DNA of 64,000 bases from Nostoc sp. T09. GTDB lineage: Bacteria > Cyanobacteriota > Cyanobacteriia > Cyanobacteriales > Nostocaceae. The number at the start of each line of letters is the position of its first letter. The first letter of the stretch is position 1. The DNA is taken from the NCBI RefSeq assembly GCF_002154695.1, contig NZ_MTAV01000002.1:124001-188000 (forward strand), read 5' to 3'. A model generated the notes under the pieces. That model ran no database searches, was not told where the DNA came from, and saw only the letters and a program-made list of their open reading frames with translations. Position numbers and translations under genes: made by a program. This document shows positions 16,501-26,200 of the stretch, in pieces.

Positions 16501-17720
16501 AGTTTGAAGTGGAGCGATCGCGGCTATTAGAACAAGAGCAAGTCGCCCGTCAGCAGGCAGAAGCCGCCAACCGAGCCAAAGATGAATTTGTCTCGAACCT
16601 CTCCCATGAACTCCGAAACCCGCTCAACACCATGCTGGGTTGGGCAAAAACGCTTCGCACGCGCAACCTGAATGCAGCGATGGTCACTCATGCCCTAGAA
16701 GTTATCGAGCGCAGTGCAAAATTGCAATCTCAACTGATTGAAGATATTCTCGACATTTCCCGCATCACCAGCGGTAAGCTGTTTCTCAACACCCGTCTGA
16801 TTGATTTACGCGTGGTGATTCGAGCGACGATCGAATCTATTCAACTCTCAGCCGAAGCCAAGAACATTCAACTTGTTTCACACTTGAATCGTGCAATGGT
16901 CGTTGGGGATATCAATCGCTTACAGCAAGTCTTGTGGAATCTGCTCTCCAACGCCATCAAATTCACGCCGTCAGGTGGACGAGTCGAAATTGTGCTTGAG
17001 TCGATCGGGACTTACGCTCAAATTCAAGTCAGTGACACCGGACAAGGAATTGAGGCGGACTTGTTGCCGCACATTTTCGAGCGGTTTCGTCAAGGAGACT
17101 CCAGCACCACCAAGGCAAAAGCAGGGCTGGGATTGGGGCTAGCGATCGTGCGTCATCTGATCGAACTGCACGGCGGCACGGTGCAGGCGGAAAGTCTAGG
17201 TGAGGGGCAAGGCGCGACATTCACCGTTCGGCTGCCGCTACAGAATCTCACCTCAGAGGTGACATCAGCAAGTGATCTAGAGCCGATGGCATTGATGGAA
17301 GCGGTCAATACTTCGGCTGAACCTGTGCCTGCTTTAACAGGATTGTGCGTTTTAGCCGTAGACGATGAAGTTGATACCTGCGATCTGTTCAGATTTGTGC
17401 TGGAAAGCTATGGGGCCCAAGTACTAACCGCCGCATCGGCTAGAGCAGCCTTATCCGCTCTTTGCGAAGACCCCAATCGATTCAATGTGCTGATTTGCGA
17501 TATTGGGATGCCCGAAGACGACGGTTACTGGCTGATTCGGCAAGTGCGATCGCTCAGTGCCGAAGCGGGCGGGCAAATTCCAGCCGTTGCCCTTACTGCC
17601 TACGCAAGTGAGGCAGAACGACAGCAAGCGATCGAAGCTGGCTTTCAAGTACACGTTGCTAAACCCGTTGAACCTGTTCAATTGGCATGGCTCGTGGCAA
17701 ACCTGGCGGGACGAGCTTAG
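13511..17720 (+). CDS. CheB-CheR-PAS-histidine kinase-receiver fusion, apparently frameshifted at its N-terminus
   Basis: A very large signalling fusion of about 1400 residues. Counting from the in-frame TTG at 13665, the order is: CheB methylesterase (His in LIQHLSPDH, SGMDGDG near 105), CheR methyltransferase (about 185-450, SAM motif VWVAGCSTGEEVYS), a coiled coil (about 620-710, repeated EELQSTNEELQ), two PAS-like domains, HisKA (His981 in LSHELRNPLN), HATPase and a receiver (Asp1279 in LICDIGMP). The CheB catalytic serine (GIAASAGG, codon 13623) lies upstream of that TTG in the same frame, with no ATG, GTG or TTG before it. The ATG at 13511 would be in frame if the C8 run at 13519-13526 were C7. 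The gene is visibly richer in G+C than its neighbours and follows transposase remnants, so transfer is likely. It may be phase-variable, a pseudogene or a sequencing error. Confidence 0.85.
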
Positions 17721-17752
17721 GGATTTTTCATTGAAGGAGGCAGGGGGCAGGT

Positions 17753-17795
17753 GTAGGTTGGGTAACACTAAAGTTCAACCCAACCTACGATTTTT
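17753..17795 (+). terminator. terminator-like hairpin
   Basis: Perfect 11-bp arms GTAGGTTGGGT (17753-17763) and ACCCAACCTAC (17778-17788), followed by GATTTTTC. It lies 32 nt after the kinase stop. The same arm sequence forms the ends of the larger element at 21978-22083, so the hairpin is probably repeat-derived. Confidence 0.65.
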
Positions 17796-17974
17796 CTTAA
17801 CCCAAGCGTATTGCATTAAAATTGGCATTTAGTGTAGTGTAGCCTTCTTGAAGAACTTGCTCTTAGCTCGACTTTATCCATTCAGAAGGATAAGACAAAA
17901 AAGAATAGGTTAAACAAAGACTTAACAGCGAGAACGTTGAGGGTTAAACTGACAATCAGCCCTAATAGCATCTA

Positions 17975-18271
17975 TTAAATCTGCATACCTGGATATGCAA
18001 AGAGTCGCTCAAAGTTATCTATAGCTAAAACTAAAGGACTATCAGTAACCGCTAATAAATATTTTTGGAAATAACGAGTACAGTTTTTATTCAGCCCAAA
18101 AACTTCTTGCCAGTATTTATCTAATGTGGCTATGAAATATTGGTCACGATTCTTTGACCTTTTCAACCCCTCCTTAATTTCGCGCATCTCCTCACCCAGA
18201 CGCAGCTGACTGCTACCTTTGGGATTTGCGGATAAAAGTAGAATTTTCCGAGTTTGATTTTGGTTACTCAT
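17975..18271 (-). pseudogene. internally deleted remnant of an AAA-like (AAA_35) protein
   Basis: An N-terminal piece (RKILLLSANPKGSSQLRL, then EEMREIKEGLKRSKNRDQ) is typical of the opening module of cyanobacterial multidomain proteins. It runs straight into a mid-protein piece (KYWQEVFGLNKNCTRYFQKY, then LLAVTDSPLVLAIDNFERLF) from the Walker B region of the AAA-like domain, and stops soon after. The Walker A region between them is missing. The start is taken at MSNQNQTRK. It is most simply a gene reduced by a large deletion. Confidence 0.65.
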
Positions 18272-18486
18272 TACGAGATTTGAACCACAGAAGTCCAAAA
18301 GGAAGGCTAAACTGGCAGATATCTACCTTTTGAGTATGCGGTTTTTCGGACTTTAGGGCAAACATCGGTATAACTTTGGCGGTGTGCTAAACAGGGAAGC
18401 AGCCATCAGGAGGAAGTAAAAATCTTATAGGTATGCTATGAATAATTTGTTATTTTTATGATCTTGTATCTTAAGTTTTTATCCTT

Positions 18487-19458
18487 ATGAAACGTTCCGC
18501 CTGCCTTATTTTTAATCCGGTTGCGGGTCAGGGTGATTCAGAACAAGATCTGGTGCAGATTCGAGCAATACTAGAGCCAGAAATTGACTTAGATATTTAC
18601 ATAACTACTGAAGAAATCGGTGCTGACAAACTGGCTTATGCAGCAGTTGAGCGTGGGGTAGATGAAATTATTGCGTCGGGTGGAGATGGTACTCTCTCAG
18701 CCGCCGCGGCAGCTGTAATCAATACTGAGATTCCCTTAGGGATTATTTCTCGAGGCACAGCAAATGCTTTTGCCACAGCTTTAGGTATTCCTGATACCAT
18801 TGACGCCGCCTGCGAGACTATCTTGCAAGGAACAACTAAAAATGTAGATGTAGCCTATTGCAACGATCTGCCAATGGTACTACTAGTTGGGGTAGGTTTT
18901 GAGGCTGAAACTGTAGAAAAAGCAGACCGAGAAGCTAAAAAACGCTTTGGGATTATGGCATACGTCTTGGCAGGACTTCAACAGTTGCGGGAGTTAGAAA
19001 GTTTTGATGTAGAAATTGAAACTGAAGATAGGATAATTAAAACCAGCGCTGTGGCTGTAACAGTGGCAAATGCCGCACCTCCGACTTCAGTTTTGGCTCA
19101 AGGACCAGCAGGCCTGATTTATGATGATGGGCTGCTGGATTTAACAATTGTCGCTCCAGTTACTAAAGCAGGAGCGATCGCAGCCACATATCACCTATTT
19201 CAAACTGCTTCTTCAGGTAATCCAGCAGAGAGGGATGATATTGGCTACCTGCGAGCCAAACAATTTAAAATCACGACAGAACCACCGCAAAAAGTAGTCC
19301 TAGATGGTGAAATCATCGGTAACACACCGATAGAAGTCAAGTGCGTACCAGCTGGCTTGAAGGTTTTTGTACCAATGGTAGAAGAGGAAGTACCTACAGA
19401 AAAGTTAGAGGGACTGCCCAACTTAACAATTGAGTTCAAAGATACAGTTGAGGAGTAA
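18487..19458 (+). CDS. YegS/DgkB-type lipid kinase (diacylglycerol kinase family)
   Basis: A 323-residue kinase. The DAGK catalytic domain shows FNPVAGQGDSEQDL at the N-terminus, the GGDGTLSAAA nucleotide loop near residue 65, ISRGTANAFATALGIPD, and VDVAYCNDLPM. The C-terminal beta domain contains GLIYDDGLLDLTIVAP and a KVVLDGEIIGNTPIEVK segment. The family phosphorylates diacylglycerol or related lipids at the membrane; substrate specificity cannot be read from sequence. The last 25 residues are acidic. It stands 102 nt upstream of a metallophosphoesterase gene on the same strand, separated by heptamer repeats. Confidence 0.9.
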   Translation: MKRSACLIFNPVAGQGDSEQDLVQIRAILEPEIDLDIYITTEEIGADKLAYAAVERGVDEIIASGGDGTLSAAAAAVINTEIPLGIISRGTANAFATALGIPDTIDAACETILQGTTKNVDVAYCNDLPMVLLVGVGFEAETVEKADREAKKRFGIMAYVLAGLQQLRELESFDVEIETEDRIIKTSAVAVTVANAAPPTSVLAQGPAGLIYDDGLLDLTIVAPVTKAGAIAATYHLFQTASSGNPAERDDIGYLRAKQFKITTEPPQKVVLDGEIIGNTPIEVKCVPAGLKVFVPMVEEEVPTEKLEGLPNLTIEFKDTVEE

Positions 19459-19500
19459 AGAAGGGGGACAAGGGGACGCTCTAACGCGGAGAAATAATAA

Positions 19501-19537
19501 ATGACAAATGACCAATGACAAATGACAACTGACTAAT
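19501..19537. repeat. ATGACAA-type heptanucleotide tract
   Basis: Five imperfect tandem heptamers (ATGACAA, ATGACCA, ATGACAA, ATGACAA, CTGACTA) in the spacer between the lipid kinase and metallophosphoesterase genes. Confidence 0.75.
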
Positions 19538-19560
19538 GCCAAATTCAGGAGTAAAGTGCA

Positions 19561-21123
19561 TTGAAACTTGTTTCCGATCCGGCGATCGCTAAAAAAATTC
19601 GCAAGATGCAGCAACGGGTAAAATGGCAAGACCCGTTAATTTTGGAACGCAGCATTGACCAAACTAAGCTAGTACTAGAAGATGGTCACGCAGACGATTC
19701 TGAGTTCTCGTTTTTGGTTGTAGGCGATAGTGGTGCCGGAACGCACAAGGGGCACGATCCCCAAAGACGAGTTGCTGAACTGATGTTACCCCATCATGAT
19801 GAATGCCGTTTTATGCTGCATACGGGTGATGTGATTTATCTTGTGGGGTCGAGAGAGTACTACCAACAGAACTTTATCCAGCCTTACCAAGAGTTTCTCG
19901 TAGGTGGTGAACAGCCGAAAAAGATTGCCTATGACAAAATGGTTTTCAATCTGCCGATTTTACCTGTACTAGGAAATCACGATTACTATGATTTGCCACT
20001 TTTATTTGGCTTAGTTTCTGCAACAACATTACCCATCCGCCGCTTACTGCAATCGCGACTAGATTTGGATGTCGGTTTATATGGCTCAGGAACGGGTGAT
20101 GCTTATGCACGGGCGTTTCTAGACTATCTCTGCACCTTTCAATTTCCCGGAGACTTAGCCCGTCACCTAGACCAGCATTACACCAGTAAAACAGACAGTG
20201 GTCGCTGTCTTTCCTATCAGCCAGGAAGCTTTACCCGTCTACCAAATCGCTATTACACCTTTCGTTACGGTGGTATTGATTTCTTCGCGCTGGATTCCAA
20301 TACATTTAACGATCCGCCACCACTGCCTAAAACTCAAGAAGGCGATGCCGATCGCAAAATCTTAGAGAAACGCCGCGCTGATTTAGAGCTAGAAAAGCAG
20401 CGAATAATGGCAGATTCAGCAATCCTCAATCCAAACAACCCCAAGGATGCCGAACAATTAGATGATTTGCAAGTAAAACTCACCCAAATCGAGGAAATTA
20501 TTGTTGATATCGACAAGCAACTAACCAGTGACAAAACAACATTGACTGATATTGAACAGCTAGACTGGCTAAGGCAAAGACTAATTGAATCTTGGAACAC
20601 CAAAGAAGTTCGAGGCAGGATAATTTACTTTCATCATCCTCCCTATGTAACTGAGGCGACAAAATGGCAACAAGCACAAACTTTGGCAATCCGTAACCGC
20701 CTGCGTGGGGTACTAGATGCGGTGGCTGAAAAATTAGGTTCCCTAACTCAGGGGCGTCCTTTAGTTGATTTGGTGATTAACGGTCATGCTCATTGCCTAG
20801 AATATCTTCAAACAGCAGACACAGGACACGCTGATTCTCATATCCCTTGGATTGTTTGTGGTGGTAGTGGTTTTAGTTTACGCCGCCAGCGAACTGAGGG
20901 GCCAGATTTGAGGGAAATTAGGAGAGATGGAGAGAAATTAGTCGCGCGATCGCATCTTTTCATCGGACGCAGCGGACAGGGTTTCCAAAAGCATAGACCT
21001 TACTCCTGCCTTCGCATTGATGTCAAAGGCGATGGTCAGCCTAAATTTATTGTCCGTCCCTTAGTTGCTGAATGGTATCAGAGACAGTGGCGCGATCGCT
21101 CAATTGAACCGTTTGAGATCTAA
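19561..21123 (+). CDS. calcineurin-like metallophosphoesterase with coiled-coil insert
   Basis: A 520-residue protein starting at TTG, supported by AGGAG 9 nt upstream. The metal-binding motifs are VVGDSGAG (55-60), HTGDVIY (87-93), LGNHDYYD (137-144), FHHPPY and VINGHAHCLEY (about 405-415). A highly charged helical insert at about 260-330 (KRRADLELEKQRIM, then QLDDLQVKLTQIEEI) separates the motifs and probably forms a coiled coil; it is unusual for the family. No signal peptide is present. The substrate is unknown. The last 12 codons are duplicated at 22143-22178. Confidence 0.85.
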   Translation: MKLVSDPAIAKKIRKMQQRVKWQDPLILERSIDQTKLVLEDGHADDSEFSFLVVGDSGAGTHKGHDPQRRVAELMLPHHDECRFMLHTGDVIYLVGSREYYQQNFIQPYQEFLVGGEQPKKIAYDKMVFNLPILPVLGNHDYYDLPLLFGLVSATTLPIRRLLQSRLDLDVGLYGSGTGDAYARAFLDYLCTFQFPGDLARHLDQHYTSKTDSGRCLSYQPGSFTRLPNRYYTFRYGGIDFFALDSNTFNDPPPLPKTQEGDADRKILEKRRADLELEKQRIMADSAILNPNNPKDAEQLDDLQVKLTQIEEIIVDIDKQLTSDKTTLTDIEQLDWLRQRLIESWNTKEVRGRIIYFHHPPYVTEATKWQQAQTLAIRNRLRGVLDAVAEKLGSLTQGRPLVDLVINGHAHCLEYLQTADTGHADSHIPWIVCGGSGFSLRRQRTEGPDLREIRRDGEKLVARSHLFIGRSGQGFQKHRPYSCLRIDVKGDGQPKFIVRPLVAEWYQRQWRDRSIEPFEI

Positions 21124-21137
21124 CTAAAACATTGACA

Positions 21138-21947
21138 TTATTTCTGCGGCTGAATTACGATTACACGGCTATCAGCCTTGATGACTTGGATACCATTTTC
21201 TAAAACTATCATTGGAATTTTCCAATAAGAATGACCACAGATCACTAATAAATTATTGGTGAGATTTATTTTTTCTAACTCACGTCGAATAGATTCTTGC
21301 CCAACTAAATTGCCTTGTAAATCGTTCGGCCCTTCATGTAATATCAGAATATCTGGCGACTGTTTCACCAGTGCTCGAATTGTTCTAAGAAATTCTTTTT
21401 CAGGACGCCTGAATGGTTTGCCTTTTTTGCCAATAATACCAGAAATTCCAGCAAGACTAAGCTCACCATTTTTCTTTATCTCACCGTCGAGATAGTAAAT
21501 ATTCCGATTCTGCTGAAAAATTTGAATTTCTGATTGTGTATTACCTAGACTATCGTGATTTCCTGCGACGCCAGCCACCCATCGAAATCTCCGATTAAAA
21601 GCCAACCAAATTTCTCGGACATCACCAACTACTCCACCACGTCTATTGACCTCTGCATATAAATCACCTGCTAATATAATCCCTGTATTTTGTAATGCAG
21701 GAATTTTGCCTATCTCGGCTAATTTTTCTAATTCTTCAATGAGAAGATAGCCGAGAAGTTGTTGATTTTTTGGATCTATTCCTTGTAAATCACTAGTAAC
21801 AATAATTGCATCTAAATTATTAGGTAAAGAATCAACTTCTGCTAATAAAATTGGCAGATATCTTTCAATCACACCAACACCACCAGCAGCTGCTGTTAGA
21901 TACTGTATCTGATGAATTGATTGATTAGATATGGAAATGATTTGCAT
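21138..21947 (-). CDS. metallophosphoesterase, TIGR04168-like
   Basis: A 269-residue protein. The start is set at the internal ATG for MQIISISNQSIHQI, because the 42 extra codons further upstream are translated repeat DNA (GYPTGSRFASTFLNPTYRL). Motifs are VTSDLQGID, ILAGDLYAEVNRRG, GVAGNHDSLG, LILHEGPND and VICGHSYWK, matching a cyanobacterial/plant metallophosphoesterase subfamily. The first metal-ligand motif is atypical (SDLQG rather than D-x-H). It is convergent with the unrelated metallophosphoesterase at 19561, with only 14 nt between stops. Substrate unknown. Confidence 0.78.
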   Translation of the reverse strand: MQIISISNQSIHQIQYLTAAAGGVGVIERYLPILLAEVDSLPNNLDAIIVTSDLQGIDPKNQQLLGYLLIEELEKLAEIGKIPALQNTGIILAGDLYAEVNRRGGVVGDVREIWLAFNRRFRWVAGVAGNHDSLGNTQSEIQIFQQNRNIYYLDGEIKKNGELSLAGISGIIGKKGKPFRRPEKEFLRTIRALVKQSPDILILHEGPNDLQGNLVGQESIRRELEKINLTNNLLVICGHSYWKIPMIVLENGIQVIKADSRVIVIQPQK

Positions 21948-21977
21948 CTTTTCATCGAACGCAGTTAAAGATAATCT

Positions 21978-22083
21978 GTAGGTTGGGTTGAGGAACGTAG
22001 ACGCAAAGCGGCTTCCCGTAGGGTAACCCAACATTTCCAAGGGTTTGTTGGTGTTGGGTTTGACTTCGTTCAACCCAACCTAC
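21978..22083. repeat. nested inverted-repeat element (MITE- or REPIN-like)
   Basis: Perfect 14-bp terminal arms GTAGGTTGGGTTGA (21978-21991) and its complement (22070-22083) enclose 78 nt. The interior contains the dispersed module AGCGGCTTCCCGTAGGGTA and a second internal GTTGGGT/ACCCAAC pair. The terminal arms match the hairpin at 17753-17788. It lies 31 nt upstream of the metallophosphoesterase start. Confidence 0.8.
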
Positions 22084-22142
22084 GCAGTTTAAGGTTTTTG
22101 AACCTAACTGAACTGTATTGTGCTAAATAGTATTAAAGAGAA

Positions 22143-22178
22143 TGGCGCGATCGCAAAATAGAACCGTTTGAGATTTAG
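22143..22178 (+). pseudogene. duplicated 3' end of the metallophosphoesterase at 19561
   Basis: Twelve codons reading WRDRKIEPFEI then TAG correspond one-to-one with the last 12 codons at 21088-21123 (WRDRSIEPFEI then TAA). Upstream of 22143 the similarity is lost. The copies flank the inverted gene 21138-21947 as direct repeats. Confidence 0.8.
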
Positions 22179-23047
22179 CGCTTTGATAATATTGCTAAAG
22201 CCGCATTCGCTATTAATTGATTGACCTTGTTTGTTAAATGTACTTGATCCCAAAATACATACTCATCTGGATTGCTACCTTCCACAAGTGAACTAGCTTG
22301 AGTTGTATTAGTAAAGGCAAACTTGTGCGGATGAGCGATCGCTTTATCCACAACAGATTTTACATCGAATAACATCAAATTAATCTTGTCTTCAAAAAGA
22401 TATGCAATTTCTTTCAAAGATTGGTTATGTTTCTCTACTACCTGACTAACTAGATGGGAATTTGTAATATGATTTACTTCTGATGCTAGAGGTGTCTTAC
22501 CAATATCAATAACGTTTACTAACAAAATATTTCTCGCACCGGATTCAATTAAAGCTTTTATAGCTGTAGAAATATTGGCGATGGTGGTAATAGTATCGCT
22601 ATATTTAGGAACGCCATTTACAAATGGGGCGTAATCCGCAGTACCAGCCCAGATAATATATAGTGCATTCTGGTCAGTAGATTGCTGACTTTGTTGTAAG
22701 CAGCTTGTGTATGACTGTATTTGTTGTTGCAATCCTGGTAACTCTGGTAAGTCTGGGATAACGGCAGTAAATAAATTTTCTAGACCTGTTGTTGCACCTC
22801 CAAAAGCAAAATTAATACTCTGATTGCTTGAGCTATTTTCTGTACTTGTTTGTAAGCTTAATTTTAAACTGTCTGCCAGATAATCAATCCACAAAAGACC
22901 ATTAGAGAATCGCCCATGATAGTTGGGAGGTGCGGCTAGGACACCTCCAGTAGTATTGAAAGCATTGCCTGTATCCGAATAACTGTCACCAAAAATATAA
23001 AGATTACTGAAATACTGTAGCTCTGATCTGTGAAATTGCTGCGTCAT
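22175..23047 (-). CDS. SGNH/GDSL-family esterase or lipase
   Basis: A 290-residue hydrolase. Block I reads YIFGDSYSDTGNAFN with the nucleophile Ser22. Block II has a Gly in the FAFGGATTG region, block III the Asn/Gly in IIWAGTADY, and block V the Asp-His pair in VFWDQVHLTN near residue 268. This arrangement matches the thermolabile haemolysin/phospholipase-like GDSL group. No signal peptide is evident, which is unusual for this group; export is unproven. Its stop overlaps the duplicated metallophosphoesterase end. The 232-nt spacer upstream separates it from the divergent giant kinase. Confidence 0.85.
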   Translation of the reverse strand: MTQQFHRSELQYFSNLYIFGDSYSDTGNAFNTTGGVLAAPPNYHGRFSNGLLWIDYLADSLKLSLQTSTENSSSNQSINFAFGGATTGLENLFTAVIPDLPELPGLQQQIQSYTSCLQQSQQSTDQNALYIIWAGTADYAPFVNGVPKYSDTITTIANISTAIKALIESGARNILLVNVIDIGKTPLASEVNHITNSHLVSQVVEKHNQSLKEIAYLFEDKINLMLFDVKSVVDKAIAHPHKFAFTNTTQASSLVEGSNPDEYVFWDQVHLTNKVNQLIANAALAILSKR

Positions 23048-23279
23048 ATTTGTGTAATTCCCCTGTTAATTAACAAGTTGAATAATAATTTCGATACAGG
23101 TATAACACAAAAATTTTAGTAATAGGCTTATTAGCTGAAAATATTGATTTTGTAGCTATTTCCTCTTTTGGGCAATTGACAGACTAATTTGGATTTTTTT
23201 GACTTGCTGTAGTTATTTATTTCTGTTACTAGGGAAATCTATAGATATAAAAATAATTTTATAAAAGAGGAAAAATATA

Positions 23280-26200
23280 GTGTCTGCATTGTTCGGGATA
23301 CCAGGGTATGACTTCAAAGAAGTTGTTCATGAGGGACTAGACACCATTCTTTACAGGGGAACTTCCCAGAGGAACCAACAACCAGTAATTCTCAAAGTAC
23401 TTAAAGCTGACTATCCTAGCCTAGAACAGATTTTGCGCCTCAAACACGAATATAAAATCAGAGAAACTTTGGATTTAGAAGGTGTGGTCAAGGTTTATAG
23501 CATCGAAAGCTATGAACATCGTCTGATTCTGGTTGGCGAAGATTTTGGTGGTATTAGTCTCAAACAATGGCTCTCAACGCATAAACCTTCTCTGTTCTGT
23601 TTCCTCAAAATTGCAGTTTCACTAGCCAGAACAATTGACTCCCTGCATCAACAGCACATTGTTCACAAAGATATTAAGCCTGCTAACATCATCATCAATC
23701 CGCAATCTGAGCAGGTTAAACTCACAGACTTCAGCATCGCTTCGCGGTTGGATAAAGAAACTCCTCAAATCACCAATCCTAACCACATGGAAGGTACTCT
23801 GGCATATATGTCGCCAGAACAGACAGGGCGAATGAATCGTTCTGTAGATTACCGCAGTGACTTTTACTCATTAGGCATCACATTATACGAACTACTCACC
23901 GAACAACTGCCGTTTCAGAGCAATGACCCCTTAGAGTTAATTCATTACCATATTGCCAAGCAAGCAACTCCCATCCAGCAGTTGAACCCAGAAGTACCTG
24001 AAGTCTTGGCAGCAATTATTACCAAACTGATGGCGAAAAATGCCGAAGATCGCTATCAAACTGCGGCGGGGCTATTGGCAGATTTAGAATTTTGTTTAGA
24101 GCAACTTAAAACTCAGGGCACAATATCAAAATTTATCCCAGGAGAACGCGATCGCACAGCTAATCTTCTGATTCCCCAAAAACTCTACGGTCGGGAAAAA
24201 GAAGTATTAATGTTACTATCGGCGTTTGAGCGCGTAGTAGCATCACAATCCAAAATTGAGTTAGTACTTGTATCTGGTTACTCTGGGATTGGGAAATCAT
24301 CCTTAGTCAACGAAGTTCACAAGCCGATTGTTCGCCAGCGTGGTTACTTCATCCGTGGCAAATTCGATCAGTTTCAACGTAATATTCCTTATGCTTCTTT
24401 AATTCAGGCTTTGCAAAGCCTGATACAACAGTTACTTACAGAAACTAATGCTCAATTAGAACTTTGGAAACAGAAGTTGCTGTCAGCGTTGAATGGTAAT
24501 GGACAAGTAATTATTGATGTAATTCCAGAAGTTGAACGGATCATTGGCAAACAGCCTCTAGTACCTCAATTGGGATTGAAAGAAGCACAAAACCGATTTA
24601 ATCAGGTATTTCAAGCTTTTATTCAGGTTTTTACTCAAAGCGAACATCCACTAGTCATATTTTTGGATGACTTGCAATGGGCAGATTCTGCTTCCCTAGA
24701 TTTCATCCAAGTGCTGATGACCAACCCAGATACTCAATATCTGCTACTAATTGGAGCATATCGAGATAATGAAGTGACTGGTAGTCACCCATTACTTAAA
24801 ACATTAGAGGAAATTTCTCAAGCCGGAACCGTCATTAACAATATTGTGCTGTATCCCTTGGAATTTAACCATGTACAGCAAATTTTGGCAGACACTTTAA
24901 ATGATGGCAAAACCAGCCGATCTCTAGCAGAATTATTATTCAACAAAAGTCAAGGGAATCCCTTCTTTTTCACCCAACTGCTCAAAACCTTACACCAAGA
25001 CCAACTGCTCAAGTTTGATTTTGCTCAAGGTTCTTGGCAATGGGATTTACAACAGATTCAAGCTACGGGAATTGCAGATAAAAGTGTAGTGGAGTTAGTA
25101 GCAGGTAATATTGCCAAGTTACCAGAAACTACTCAGAATACTCTGAAATTAGCAGCCTGTATAGGTGCGCGTTTCAGTTTGAATATTTTAGCCACAGTCA
25201 GCGAACAGCGATCGCTCCTCGTTGCCACTGCTTTGGAACCGGCTTTACAGGCGGGATTAATTTTGCCGTTGAGTAATGAATACAGCATACCCCTATTGTT
25301 TGCGGATGAAGAGTTAGACATGATGGGGTTTGATAATTCTCAAATAACATACCGTTTTTTGCACGATCGCGTACAGCAAGCAGCATATTCACTGATTTTA
25401 GAATCGCAGAAGCAAGCAACCCACTTCAAGATTGGTCAATTACTTCTGCAAAGTAGATTTAAAACAGAAATTGAGTCTCATATTTTTGACATTGTCAATC
25501 AATTTAATTACGCTATTGACCTTTTTTCTACGCAGTCACAAAAAGATGAATTGGCACAATTGAATTTAACTGCTGGGCATAAGGCAAAAGCTGCCGCAGC
25601 CCATGAGCCTGCGGTAAGTTATTTGCGAATAGCGAGAGAACTTTTAGCTGAAAATTGTTGGCAATGTCAATATAATTTAACTTTAGATATTTATGTTGAA
25701 GGTGCAGAAGCAGAGTATTTAACAACTAACTTTGAGGTTGCACAGAAATTATCAGATATTGTAATTCAACAAGCAGTGAATTTACTCGATCTAGTTAAAG
25801 TTTATGAACTCATAATAGACATGAATATTGCCAAAGCTCAACAATTCCAAGCCGTGAAAGTTGGGCTAAATGCAGTAGAAATGTTAGGAGTTGCTTTGGT
25901 TAATTATACAGGTGATAGCAAGAGTTTACCGCAACTACCATTGCTGTCAGATTTAGCGACTTTTCCAGAAATGACCGACCCATGTCATTTGGCAAGTATT
26001 CGCATTCTTAGCAAAATTTCTGCCGCTGCTTATCAATCTGCGCCGGATATTTATCCCCAGGTAGTTTTAACAATGGTAAATCTGTGCTTAAAACATGGTC
26101 ACTCGCCATTAGCATCTTATGTTTATGGTGCTTATAGTGCATTTTTACAATCTATTATTGGCGATCCGGCTGTTTCTTATCACTCAGGTCAAATTGCCTT

